A stretch of 64,000 nucleotides of DNA from contig SSBO01000014.1 of assembly GCA_005281725.1 (NCBI GenBank), positions 2,021,292 to 2,085,291 on the forward strand, read 5' to 3'. A program made the position numbers and the translations under genes. This DNA is from Wuchereria bancrofti (lineage: Eukaryota > Nematoda > Chromadorea > Rhabditida > Onchocercidae). Shown here one piece after another: positions 45,984 through 57,765 of the stretch. The notes beneath the pieces are model-generated. The model did not search any database, had not been told where the DNA came from, and worked only from the letters and a program-made list of their open reading frames with translations. How positions within the stretch are numbered: the first letter of the stretch is position 1; the number at the start of each line of letters is the position of its first letter.

Positions 45984-48900
45984 TCAAAGAGGATTACTAC
46001 TCCAAATACCCTCAATAAACTCAATTTTTGACAAAAGCAATTTGTTATCAATATTTTGCTGAGGTTTTTTTAAAGCCATATGAATAAAGACTTGAAGGCC
46101 ATCTGCGAAAAACTTGTGTTGCGGTGAACTGACTACATGTTGGAACATCTCCAACAGGGTCTGATGCGTACTTCGAACCAACACTGCCGATAAAATGCTT
46201 CGCACAAATTGAGTTGTTATTTTATCAATCATACCAAATTCGATTACCTGAAGCAATATTTGAGTCCCATCTTCTCATTTTCTGGACCTCGCTATATCAA
46301 AGGTAGAATTAGATAAGAGACTTTCTTTTCCTTTTGAAGAGCTCACAGTCAGACCTCACTTTTCAATCACCCAAATGTTTTCATCAGCATAATATTCACT
46401 AGACAAATTTCAGCTATTGATAACCGCGTTCCAAACTATCAAGGAATTGCCTTTGACACTTCATACAGCGGTCGTTTGGAAAATAATGATTAAATATTTT
46501 AAATTACATCTCCTTCAAGAACCATAAGATCTAATTACATGCAGACTTATCACGTTAGATAAAATGATTACAGATTTCAAACACTTAATTCATCATTCAT
46601 CTTTGCATCAATCTGAACACTGCGCGATTTTTTTCATTCTTTAATAAACTCTGAGAAAAAAAGTCCATACGTGTATTTATTTCCACAATATTCGTATTAG
46701 GAATAATATGGGAAGATCGTTAAAAATAACATATAAAATAGAAACTACCTTTAGTAAGGTAATCCCAATTGATCGTTTAATCATTAGATCAATAATAAGC
46801 AATGCTAAATTTTCACGTTGCAATTCACTTATCTGTGATAAAACTTTGATCCGATCCCACAATGCGTACTGTGTGGTAAGCTGAAAGAAATCTTTTCTAA
46901 TTTTAAGTCTATGGATCTTTGACCAAAATGTTTCAGAAATTCAAAATCTTATACACAAAAATCTACAACTTATTTCAAATTAAGTATAGTTTGTTTAAAA
47001 AAATTCTCGGACGAAAGTTCAGTGCAAAAATCGTTACTAGAGCAACTGAATTTGTCGCCCATTAAAAAGTCCGAAAAACATGTAACCTTTCCGCAAACAA
47101 TATTCAAAAATCTATAGAATTCGAAAAAATTTTCCCATTACCAAGCACTGAATTAGTTATATTTGAATTAATTCTTTATAAGTAAATTATTTATAGTTCT
47201 GAACAAGAAATGCCCCTAATTGCAACCACTATTCTACAAAATTTTCAGAAAAAGATTTAACAGACAAACTCACACACTATTGGTCCATCAAAATGATAGG
47301 AAAACCTACCTTGAAACGTTTGTGATAACAGCACAGACGATCAATAATAGCAGCATAAAATGCATTATAAGTAACCTCTCGCAACGCACAATGAACACAG
47401 ATGTGCACTATTTCCCTTTCCTGTTGTCCCTTGAAAGAAAGTCTCAACAGTTTCTCAAATGCATCCATTTCACTCTGAAATTGGAATGGTTTACAGTGAA
47501 TTTGGGATAATTTAAATAGTAAGAAGATTGGTTTAAGGTTAAACATATGCAAACTGGAAGGCAATAAGAATTTAATTACATGATAAGTGAAATCAATATA
47601 TGAAGATTAAAGGTTTACCGTCGAAGACATGATAGTGCAAAAAATGTCACGCCTAATCGTTGTATTCATTTTGGCTCTTTTCGCAAGCTGCAGTAAGGAT
47701 GCACTGAATTTTAAAGTTTGTCCAACGAATTTGTCATCAGTTTTGTTCACAGGCACAGAAGCAGTTGGAAACCAGGCTGAACCAACAAGCCACCAACGTC
47801 CACGTTCGTCTATGTGCATTATGTCATCTACACTCATCGGCAACTCTTTTTCCTTGTCCAATTCTTTAATACAATAATTCAAGTGATAAGTTGGCCCATT
47901 TTGTATAGTTTTTTTTTTCTTTCACTCTTTCAATTGCATTCGTTCCATCATCTTACACACTCAAAATCTTGCTCAAATCTGATATTTTGTTCATTTCAAT
48001 GTTGCAGCCAAATAGATACATATGAAGTTGATTGTTCTAGTAATTATTAATAAATTAAAACAAATTAATAAATAAAAAGTTAATAAATAATTGACTTTCC
48101 GACACCTTAAATCAATGATGACAAAACAAATTAGAGTAACTAAAATAAAGTCACAATAATCTTCAACCTTGCAATTTTAACTTTTTTATTTAAATTCAGT
48201 AACTTGCAATTTTGTGGATCATCAGCAGTAAGCACACAATATAACATACTTCTCGTTAATCCGCGGAAAATATTCACGTAATGAGAATGCATTGCAGAAT
48301 CTACTATATCCGTAAATTTACGAACATTCGTATTCTTTATTGCGTTGATTTCATCCACAATATGGCGCAACTGGCATCTTGAACAGATAAATACTTTAGT
48401 CATTCATGTAAGTTTTAATGTAAAATAGAACTGCTATATCCCATGATTTTTTGATTTTTAGATTGCTGATGATTCAAATGTTTTTTCGGTATTGTATGAG
48501 ATACAGGAAAAGCTTATCTTCCTTACAAAATGATTAATATTAATATTTAACTGAAGTATTTACGTTTTTCGAGATGTTTCTGGAAGGTGTAGGAAGAATG
48601 ATTGTGTTTCTGTTATGCACTTCTGCAAAGCATCCATATCTCTGCTCCTCATAGTATTGCCACAATCTATGAAAGAGAAGTTAAAAAATCACGGCTATAT
48701 TAATCAATTTTTTAATTTGAAGACAGCATAAAATGTAAAGTAATAAGATCAAAAGTGAGAGATAAAATCCAAAAGTTAATTTATCCATATGTTCCTAAAC
48801 AAAAGATTACATAGTAATTCGTAGGAAACCACGGGGAAATTTGCCTTTACATGAAAAATCTGTTATTCTTTGAAATACGAACTTACAACTTAAAAGAGCT

Positions 48901-51246
48901 TTGAAACAGGTGAAACATTTGTCATTGACCTGTTCTCGCAGGTACTGCATAATTTCAGTAATCATGATGACTTTGATGACCTGCAAAGGTAATAGTTAAA
49001 ATAATGTTTCACCTACAGATTTTTTGTCATCAGGACATCAACAATTTACACCTATTTCAATCACACTTTTATGATCACTAACAAAAAATTCACCAAGTGA
49101 ATATTTTATGTGTCACAAAGTATTAACAATAATTTGTCGTTTGTAGGTTTTTTAAAATATTTCAAAGTCACGATGAAATATTTTGGAAAACTCACAAAAG
49201 CAAAGCACTTATATCGGTGCAAAAATAAAACAGCACCTTGAAATTATACAGCTCAGCAAGCAAAACGGTGAGGTTTTCAAGAGATTTACCCTCTGGCAAT
49301 GCAGCAACTGTTTCCAAAAGTTTTACAATGTAATTCTCGACAAAATATGCTGCTAAAAGAAAACGAAAGTTTCACGCTTTAGAAATCTGAACGAAATAAC
49401 AATTGGAGCCATCAGAAACCAGTTAAAAAGAGTCTAACTGGAATTATTAAAATTAAGAACTTTAAATTGAAAATTCCCATCCCTGCTTTATCTTAATTAC
49501 CACTTCAAACGGCTCTTTTTCTTCAAATACCACCTTGTAAAACTGTTGAAAACAAAAACTTACAAACTTCTGCAGAAACTGTTGTATGAACAAGAGCAAT
49601 AAATACTGCATATTCAATGATGAGACGATCCGGTAAGCGATAACCAACATCAACACTATTTGTAATTTCAAAAAAAAGCAACTGTTTTACTTCTGCAATG
49701 ATGGATGTTACACTGAGCAAGTTTATAACAAGTGCAAAAAAGTGAAATTTAATTTAGAAACATCAAATTTTACCATTATGTCCTTTGCGAGCAAATATAT
49801 CGGAGAACATTTTTACAGCACCCACCAATGTATGTTCATTCAGTCGATTGATCAGACCTCGCAAAGACTTCTTTAATTTTACATGTTCTTCTGTCTCTAA
49901 AAGCCCGGCTTTCTGTTCCAGTTCATTGAGTTTCTCTTTAGCACACGATTTTGAAGATAAAAATTCCCCTGTCTTCTTATTAATGAGACGACCATAAATA
50001 TCTTCTTCCGAACTCGTACCAGCATCTTTTTCACTCTCGTTGTTCTCACCCATTTCAGTAAAACCATTTCTCTGAACACAATTAATCATTGAAATTATTT
50101 TCGAGAATCAATTATGACGACAGAGGTCAAAAAAAAAAGAAAAAATGATACATTAGTGTCATAATTATTCATTATTTAGGCAAAAAACAAACTTTTATAA
50201 ATGCTGGCAAATTTCTTTTCGGGGTGCACGTTAAAGCACTATTTTCATGCATACTTTCACTGCTGTCTTTGCTATCCTCAACACTTAACATCCCACTATG
50301 ATACGTGTTAGGACAATTGTCTCCGTCAATATCGCTATATTGCAGCGGCTTTGAATCACATATCTCGAGAAGATCTATAAGGGTAACGAAGTTAATAATA
50401 TAAGCTATGACCATTTTACACTAAAGCACGTTTTTCGGACAATAAACTTGTCTTAAATTCAAGTTAAATTCCAAAAAAAAGTAGAGATGTCAAGTACAAT
50501 GAAATACGCACAGTCCAGTCCTTCGGTGCGGAATACTTTCGGCATGTTTTTGCTTTTCCGTTTATTATAACCGAGAATTCGTTCATAGCGATGAATTTCC
50601 ATGTCATCTTCATCAATGCCTCTTACAAGTTCTTCTCGTAGTTGTTTCATCTGAACAAAAAGGAATTATAATCAATTAGAAATCTTCCAAATATTACCAG
50701 AAACAGAGGAAGATAAGCATAATTAAAGAATTAAATTGGTTGTGATTTAAGATAGATGAGAACGCATAAAAACCTGAAGTGCACCACACATAACAAATAT
50801 GATAGATGACATCATTAAATTTCATGTATGCATAACACACTGAATTTAATCTCCAACTTCAAACACACAATTTGCACACCGAAAATACTTACACCTTTCT
50901 TTCTACGCCTTTTGACATTCTTTTTCTTGGTTTGTACCATTTCAACAACGTCATTTTCCTGGCCATTCATGGGATTTTTCTCTTCCATGATGATATCATC
51001 AACCTACAATAAAAAAGGAAAAAGAAAATGATGAATGCAAATGACAATTTATAGGAAGTCGAACATGTAAAATGAAAGATCAGAGGAGAAAGTGAAGACA
51101 AATCAACGGACACAAAAGAAAACAAAAGAAATATTAACCCTTCTATGAGAATTATATGCAACTCGGCGAAATTTTTTGCTTTCTTTTTTATTCTTTCTTA
51201 TCATTTTCCGTTTACATTCACATAATACATTATCACCAACAGCCAT
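45984..51246 (-). CDS. NOM1: NOM1/SGD1-type nucleolar protein with MIF4G and MA3 domains
   Basis: Fourteen exons in transcript order: 51246-51139, 51003-50893, 50650-50512, 50374-50193, 50071-49774, 49692-49564, 49352-49237, 48980-48887, 48666-48564, 48377-48250, 47863-47619, 47474-47310, 46880-46749, 46247-45984 (2214 nt, 737 aa, TGA stop). The N-terminus is Lys/Arg-rich (KRRRKK), fitting nucleolar import. DMEIHRYERILGYNKRK...FRTEGLDY is the NOM1/SGD1 signature. MIF4G, about residues 230-430, starts with LRGLINRLNEHTLVGAV and includes LLAELYNFK. GRWWLVGSAW and RRDIFCTIM lead into MA3, about 550-650 (GQQEREIVHICVHCALREVTYN). The family acts in 18S rRNA processing and recruits PP1 or eIF4A-like helicases in the nucleolus. 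The exon 11 acceptor (TTAAAG) is weak, so a few residues there are uncertain; the family call is firm. Confidence 0.93.
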
Positions 51247-51280
51247 TACGTTCGGAATTTTCTTAGCTAAGCCAATGCAC

Positions 51281-51290
51281 CTGAAAAAAA
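51281..51290 (-). promoter_or_regulatory. Acceptor-like site upstream of the NOM1 start (possible spliced-leader site)
   Basis: On the minus strand a TTTTTTTCAG sits 34 nt before the NOM1 ATG (51246), with no coding exon upstream. Such a site is typical of nematode spliced-leader trans-splicing, though an ordinary 5' UTR intron is equally possible. Confidence 0.45.
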
Positions 51291-54200
51291 CCTTAATTAA
51301 CGTTTGCTCATTTATCGACCACTAAATAAAAACGTGGAGTTTTTCATCACATACAAATACATATATGCAGACATTTATAGAAAGTAATTTTAAAATATAC
51401 AATGTCGAATATGAGAGATTCGGTTTAAAACTCTTTTCTGTACTAAGCTTATCGCAGAGCAGGAAATAGAAGGGTCAATGGGGACTATGCTTTAATTGTT
51501 TTAATTCATTAGTTTTTTGCGCCGTTCTGATTGAGAAGCACACACACGAACCACTGTCAGAAGAAAGGTAAAAGCAAGAAGTAGGAAATTGGTGGACGAA
51601 ATCACTGAGCCAACCTAAAGCTGAACAGCCAGTGAGGGAAGAAATAAGTGTGTCGGCCAAGTGTGCCGGAAATTACTGGCCCGTCCTTACAGGAATCGTG
51701 GAGGTTCGAGTGGGATTCTTCTATGGATGTGAGGCAGAGGGATGAATCATGTATTTGATAATTTCAACTAAAACTGAAGAAATTCCATAAATCATTTTCT
51801 GTTCATACCTTCTGCGTTACGTAACTGAAGTACTCTCATAACGTGAAGAAATCGGAGACATGAACATAACGGTGATATTAAATGAAGCGAATCCGGGCGG
51901 ATCCTCCTCCTCAATTATCGAAAACAAGATGCACTGATTGGTCTTTTCAACCATCAACGCGTTCAGCAACATTGGTAGATCCTTTCATAGATCGTCGTCT
52001 GCGAAGTCAAGCCTTATATTTGTACACAAATACAAATTTCCCTCTCATGATTTGTGATGTTACCTTGGCTGTGGGGACAGTGAGAATCTGGTTAATCCAT
52101 GCGTCACGAGTCATCATGAAAATTATCTGGAAGTACTTCAGTGTTGCACAACATTACTGTTACCCACATTCAGGTGAATCCCTCTGGATCAACGGATTAA
52201 GAAAACACCTCTCCAAAGAAGAGAATCAGTCTAAACTCTCAAAACAAAGATAAAAATTGTAAGAAAGCCTGTGAGGGTTATCTGTCTCCCTTATTTTAAT
52301 TGGATAGTCAATTCCCTTAGTCCTAAGTTGATTATTTAATGTCGTCCGAAATATCAGTAAGCTTTCTCTTCTTAAAAAAAGCCAATATAATAATACTCAA
52401 TTGTACCTATCCGCACAGTAGTTCGAACACTATCGGATTTTCATGAATGAATGAATGAATGAATGAATGAATGGAAGATTGTTAATGTTGTATTGTATGG
52501 ATCAAACTGTACTTCACATCAAAACCCGATTGGTTATTCAGAGAACTAGTCCTCATCCTTTTCCTAAAATCGCAGATCTAATTTAATCATTTAAAATCAT
52601 AGGAAATGTGACTCTTACATAAAAACAATTTCAGAATAAATTTCCATGCATTCGATATTTTGAAAGTTCGCAGAACTTATTTGCTATTACTCAGAAGCAA
52701 ATATGGCATGTAAATAGCTCAATAAATTCATTTCCAATTCGTGTTTACCTCAAAAGAAAAAACCCTTAACTGACAGTATATCCATAATTTGTCTGAAATC
52801 ACACATGTAATTTCTTTTTTGGTAATTTCAAAATCACACTTGATGAAAATACATCGAAATGCTAATAAAGTTGCAAAGTGATAATTAATTAACATTATTT
52901 ATTCATCTTGAATTCATTTTTCACTCCAGAAATATCTCTAGAAGATAACATATCCATCAGATATGATATGACCTTTTTTCGTGCAACTAACATCTTTTTT
53001 AATAGATTGTTATATTATGCTAAAGCTAAATGGAATAGTTAACATTTTCCTCACAGATTCTTATAATTTCATCACAATTACAGCATTTTCAACAAAAGTA
53101 AAATAGTTTTAATTGAAATCTTCTAAAAACGAAGAATTTGAATTTTTTTGTATTGCTTCTCGTGATTTCCTCTTACTAGAAGAAAAAACAGTTACTTTAA
53201 AAGTTCCGTCAAAAAGATTTTTTTTTTCTGAAACGTCTTGTCCATTTCGCAATTTCCTTAAAAAACCACGCGACTAAAGCAATTTCTGTATCATTGTAGC
53301 TGTTATCATCATAGCTATCATTGTAACTGTTATCATTATAGCTTTCGCATCATTATAACTGAATATGATCTAATGTGTCAATTCCTTTGCAGTATTAGTT
53401 TTTGTTAAAATTAAGAAAAATGCTACATAAAAACAATACCAAACAGCAGCAAAATACTTACATCTATTGCAACAGTTTTTCGCATTGCATAATCAAATCA
53501 TTAAGTTCATCCAACATGAACGATTGCTGCATCACATCATGTTGTGGGACAATGGCTCAGTTGAATGCTCCCTCAAATGCTATCCGAGGAATGTGACACG
53601 GATAAAGTTACAGAATAATAATTTGTTAACATTATTCGTTCATTTCGAACTTATTTTTACCTCGAAAATGACTTTTACTTAGTAATATGTCCATTAAAAA
53701 TAACTTCAATCTTGTGCTTACATAATGCTAAAAAATTACAAAGTGACATTCATTAAACTATTGGTAATGACTGATTCATTCAATTTCTCGATGTTTATAT
53801 CTCTTCACAGTTAAGGAAATCGTATTGGCTTTTACTTGCTCACTATTTGATATAATTTGCGCCAAGTTTAAATGTTTCTTAAGCGGGTAAGCGTCGTTAG
53901 GGTAAAGGGAACGGAAGGCAAGATAATATTTGGAAATGTCACTGCATGTCAGTCTTTCGGGAGCACAACTGCACGAATGGTAGGTACTGCGTGCTGCATG
54001 CCGACATTTGCATTCACATGTTTACTCGCACTTGCATTAGAGTTAGAGTAGCGTTCTTCAGTGGTATTAGAATGACACCTTTGTTAGAGGTGACATCGGT
54101 TGAGGTAAGGTGAGAAGGTAAAGGGAAGTCTTAAGCCTTTGTACAGTTGAGGATCCATCCGTTAAATTGCTGGTAGAACACTTCCTCTTCCTCTTGTCCC

Positions 54201-55026
54201 TCTTCTCTCTTCTCTGCACACTTTGTGACGTCAATGAGACCATCTGTCAGATGTCAATGAGATGTATAATGTTGGAAGACATGAAGCACCCATCCTCTGT
54301 AAAGAACAGTGCGCGAGTAATGGCCAGAAGAATGGCACATCAAAGTCGCATTGTTATTTCGTTCTTCTAATTAGATTAACTTTCAGAGCTTTCAACGACT
54401 TATGCCATTCGCTGGTAGACACATATATAAATGAATGCGGCATTGTCTCGAATGAGAGCATACGAGAGGGTAACTGGCATTGATCGGATCATAAAGCAGT
54501 TTATCCAGATAAAAATTAGGGAGAAAAGTTAAGCAAGCAAGCGCTCTTGTCAATGCACATCAAAATGTCCTCCATTTTATATGTGGGCGCTGATTTAAAA
54601 GATGTAAAGGAATGAGATGAGAAGAAGCACGAATAACGATGTGATAACGGCGACAACGATAGCATATCAATGTGAAATTATTCCAGACGGAACAAAGAAC
54701 AACCCTGACTCAGATAATTCATGGCTCTCTGCTTGCTAACCCATCATCCCTTCCATGGGAAGAAGCAACGGTACGGCAAAATTGGAATGGAACACTCAGC
54801 TATGTGTGTCTCACTGATTGCTACAAAGATACCCGCGGAACCATCGTTGCCCATCCTGTTAGGATCGTCTCCTTTGCAGCCCGTTTGCTACGATTGCTTA
54901 TAAATTGATCCATAAACGCGGCTGTGTTAAATGCAATTCTTGAAAAAGGAAAAGCGCAAGTTGTGGAATAATTCGTCGTCCGCATTAATGACAGCATAAC
55001 GTTCTAACTTCGCATCGATGATCTCC
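51291..55026. other. AT-rich intergenic region, no supported gene
   Basis: The 123-codon plus-strand frame at 51882-52253 and shorter ones at 53402-53682 and 54167-54908 match nothing recognised and show no exon continuity. A short (GAAT)n run lies at about 52446-52471, and an irregular near-repeat of ATCATTGTAGCTGTTATC-type sequence at about 53291-53360. Confidence 0.45.
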
Positions 55027-55100
55027 ATAGGAGAAGGGGTAAACTTAGACAACACTACTGTTTCTTCTTGATACCCGCGGGTAGTTCAGATTACGGGGTG
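55027..55100 (+). repeat. Partial copy of the right-end dispersed repeat
   Basis: Similarity to the full copies at 57114-57645 and 60150-60690 runs from TCCATAGGAGAAGGGGTAAA through GATACCCGCGGG to GTGAGAAACAAA with several substitutions. It lies about 440 bp from the BEL/Pao relic, which suggests but does not prove a link. Confidence 0.75.
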
Positions 55101-55540
55101 GGTGAGAAACAAAGCAGAACAGAGATAATTCATTCACTGATGCACCTCTGAAGACGTAGATTGCATGGGGGATATTTTTCTGAAGGGAAGATATTTTTGT
55201 TGAATCTTTTGAAAATAATTCTATTATATTCACTAAAGCTGTTTTAAAAATAGACTTCATTTCTTTATAATTTCTTAAGTTCCTTTAATTGATTGCTTAA
55301 CATTATCAGTGTAAAGTAATTTCTTTCACAGAGCAATTTCTTTCTGAGATAATTTAGCTTTAATATTTTTCAAATGATGGTTAAGATTAGTTGATAGTAA
55401 AAGGGGACTTACGAAGCACTTTAAATTTAACACAAAATTGAAGCTCTTTGGAAACGGCAACATGCTTATTGTACTCAGTTTCATCTCCAATATCTTTCAC
55501 CGAGGAATAGAATACATTTTGTTGTGAAGAAGCGAAGAAG

Positions 55541-55984
55541 CTATTCTAATTGCAAAAACTCTTTTTCAATATTGGCTATTACCAATTCTAAAAACGAAGC
55601 AATAAATCTGCAAATCTCGGATAGTAATAGACCTGCGGTGCATTCTTTTAAGTTGAACTGACGCTGGTAAAAACTTAATTCTATCGTGGTTTTGTTGTTG
55701 TGGCTTAATGAGCTAAGTAGTGAGTGGTACCATGCTTTTTCGATTATATTGGTCTGTAGTTGTTCGCAAATTGTCTTTTTGATTTCCTCTAACTTTAATC
55801 GATTTGCTAATTCCTTCGTTATAAAAGATGATTGCGAGCCAACATCAAATAATATGCTACACTTCTTGATTTTGTGCAATTACTTGGATCTCTTGCTTGA
55901 AAGTAAAACTTCCTTACCTTGCTGATTGATTATTTGAGTTACTGAATTAATTATACTGTTGAATTCGTTTCTTATTTGCTCCAT
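55541..55984 (-). pseudogene. BEL/Pao-type retrotransposon relic: aspartyl-protease (DUF1758-like) segment
   Basis: From an ATG at 55984 the minus strand reads 34 codons to a TAA (55882-55880), then continues in the same frame as CSILFDVGSQSSFITKELANRLKLE and onward to 55541. The FDxGSQxSFI..LxxxLxL pattern is the active-site region of BEL/Pao retroelement proteases. The expected catalytic D-S/T-G is D-V-G, so with the in-frame stop this is a dead fragment. No reverse transcriptase, RNase H or integrase motif was found nearby. Confidence 0.75.
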
Positions 55985-56323
55985 GAAAGAAAGGCAGAGA
56001 TTAAAATGAGTGGCATTGTTAAAAGAGTGGTGTTTTAAATTACTAGTTAGTCAGATTCATTATTAATTTATCACTGCTTTGACCATCATCCGTTCACGTT
56101 AAAGTTTTTACATATCTCCGGTCAATTCATTGTGTGTTGCTTTCCATTCTTGACCGCTCTGGGAATTATGTCCACTATAATTCGATAGATTATGAATTAC
56201 TACATATGTTGAAATAGAATTGGATATGATCAATTAAAATGTGACTAAGATGACAAGCAGTACCTGAGAATAAATACCGGAAGTAAACCAATATATTTCC
56301 ATTTGTCAGCTAACTGCTGTCAG

Positions 56324-57113
56324 CAAAATTTGAAACCTAAAATTTTTACAATATGTAAATAATTCATTCAATATTTTATTTACCATTCAATATACCATAT
56401 TTTATTAAACAAAGCAGACAGGATTATTTAATACTGCACAGATTAAATATTTCACCATGCAATGATATTTAATTCCAGCTATTCACCTGTTTCCTTTATG
56501 CAAATGTTAGTACATTTTGTCAACCAAACTTTTAAAATTTGTCTCCTCCTTTCAAACATCAAACACCGTTTCAGCTTATGTTGAAATTCTTTCTGATAAT
56601 AGCAATGGATGTATGTCAAAAAGCAACAATTACCAAATTTCAGGTGATGCGTCCATCCGATGAAGTTCCACCAGTGATACTATCAGTAGCACGTACATTC
56701 TACTTTAATGCTTCCCTTAATGCTTTCAAAAGAGCATTGATAAACTAACAGTTGAGGGAGAGGATGTAAAAATATGACAAACAATGGACGGATTAAGAAT
56801 TGTTTGAATCTTTAGTTTTTAATTTCAACCAATCTGAAATAAAAAACTTTCGTTTGAGCATTTCTGTCATTTCATAAAATTCTGTATTTCACCATGTTCT
56901 CCACTATACCTATGACACCCATCATTTGGCTCAATCTTCTGCTTTGCATCGCTTCTGATAAAAATGAAACTTTTTCTCTACTTAATCTCGATACCGGTGA
57001 TGAAATTGTCACAAATATTACTCATCCTGGCATCTCGGACAGCTTTGATATCCTCGATTACGACAACAATTTCGAGCCATTATTTAGCTCAGAATTTCCG
57101 TCTGATCCTTCGC
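56324..57113 (+). repeat. Direct duplicate, copy 1, of the promoter-side segment and first exon
   Basis: This block matches 60695-61490 in the same orientation with only scattered substitutions and small indels. It includes the stretch from ...AAATTTGTC (about 56535) through the exon-1 ATG. Similarity stops abruptly at 57113/57114, where the dispersed repeat begins in place of the rest of exon 1. Confidence 0.85.
56894..57113 (+). pseudogene. Truncated first exon of the signal-peptide/acidic zinc-finger family (copy 1)
   Basis: The ATG at 56894 starts MFSTIPMTPIIWLNLLLCIA, a short n-region and a hydrophobic core like a signal peptide, followed by acidic ISDSFDILDYDNNFEPLF sequence. Compared with the 61277 copy it keeps frame despite small indels, but after FPSDPS (about 57113) it runs into repeat sequence and stops at 57137-57139. 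The matching zinc-finger exon end is visible only as a remnant at about 57645-57662 with its 3' flank to about 57765. Confidence 0.7.
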
Positions 57114-57645
57114 ATATGGGAGAGAATCCCTTAATGTGAAAAGGAATATATAATTATGTGGAATAATGCATAAACATTAAAAAAGTAAGGAAATGATCGG
57201 TAAATTTTTGAATCAAATAATCCAATAAAATATAACAATAATTAGCAATATTGCCGATAGAGCAATGCTCTTAGAAGCAGCGAAACACGCTAACACTGAC
57301 CATATCCATCCCTTCTTGTTCGTTGGAGTTATCAGTTCAATAATTTTTCCATAGGAGAAGGGGTAAACTTGGCAGCACTACTGCTTCTGCTTGATACCCG
57401 CGGGAAGTTCACATCAGGGATGGGTGAGAAACAAAACCCGCAACGGACTGATCCCATCCTACAATATGCTGATTTCTCGAAGGTCAAACTAGCACTTACT
57501 AATCATTATGTCATGCTGTCAACTATATTTGTTGCTCCTCTATTTGAGACAAGGATATTCACTGCAAAAGATTCCACTTCAAAGATTTATCAAATTAAAT
57601 TTTGTGTTAATTAACTAAGTTGCAACTGTTAATCAACTGATGTCA
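57114..57645 (+). repeat. Dispersed repeat, full copy 1 (about 0.53 kb)
   Basis: It runs from GGGAGAGAATCCCTTAATGTG to about CTGATGTCACAAA and is about 90% alike by eye to 60150-60690. It contains TCCAATAAAATATAACAA-type AT-rich sequence, the TACCCGCGGG block and GTTAATTAACTAA near the end. Boundaries resembling TG...CA could mean a solo LTR, but no target-site duplication is evident at either copy. Confidence 0.8.
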
Positions 57646-57765
57646 CAAACGAAAATCTCGTTAGTTTGCAAATTTAGCAGAATTTTAAAAGCATATATGA
57701 ACTTAAAATAGAATGCATGTGAAATATGTTATGAAACATTTGTGACCGCTGAGTGACGATACAAA
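57640..57765 (+). pseudogene. Remnant of a zinc-finger-exon 3' end and its 3' flank
   Basis: This stretch matches the reverse complement of 62186-62285, that is the final codons (QTKSR-stop) and 3' flank of the minus-strand zinc-finger exon. Shared landmarks are TCTCGTTAGTTTGCAAAT and GAAACATTTGTGACCGCT. The fingers themselves are missing. Confidence 0.75.

Noticed and set aside
47629..47877. 82-codon plus-strand frame starting with a hydrophobic leader
   Set aside because: Antisense of NOM1 exon 11, whose minus-strand reading matches the family.
51882..52253. 123-codon plus-strand frame
   Set aside because: Longest frame in its region but with no homology recognised, and within range of chance in 64 kb.
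56539..56748. Plus-strand frame in the duplicated segment upstream of exon 1
   Set aside because: The second copy at about 60920-61083 is frameshifted and the frame is not shared to its end, so constraint is not shown.
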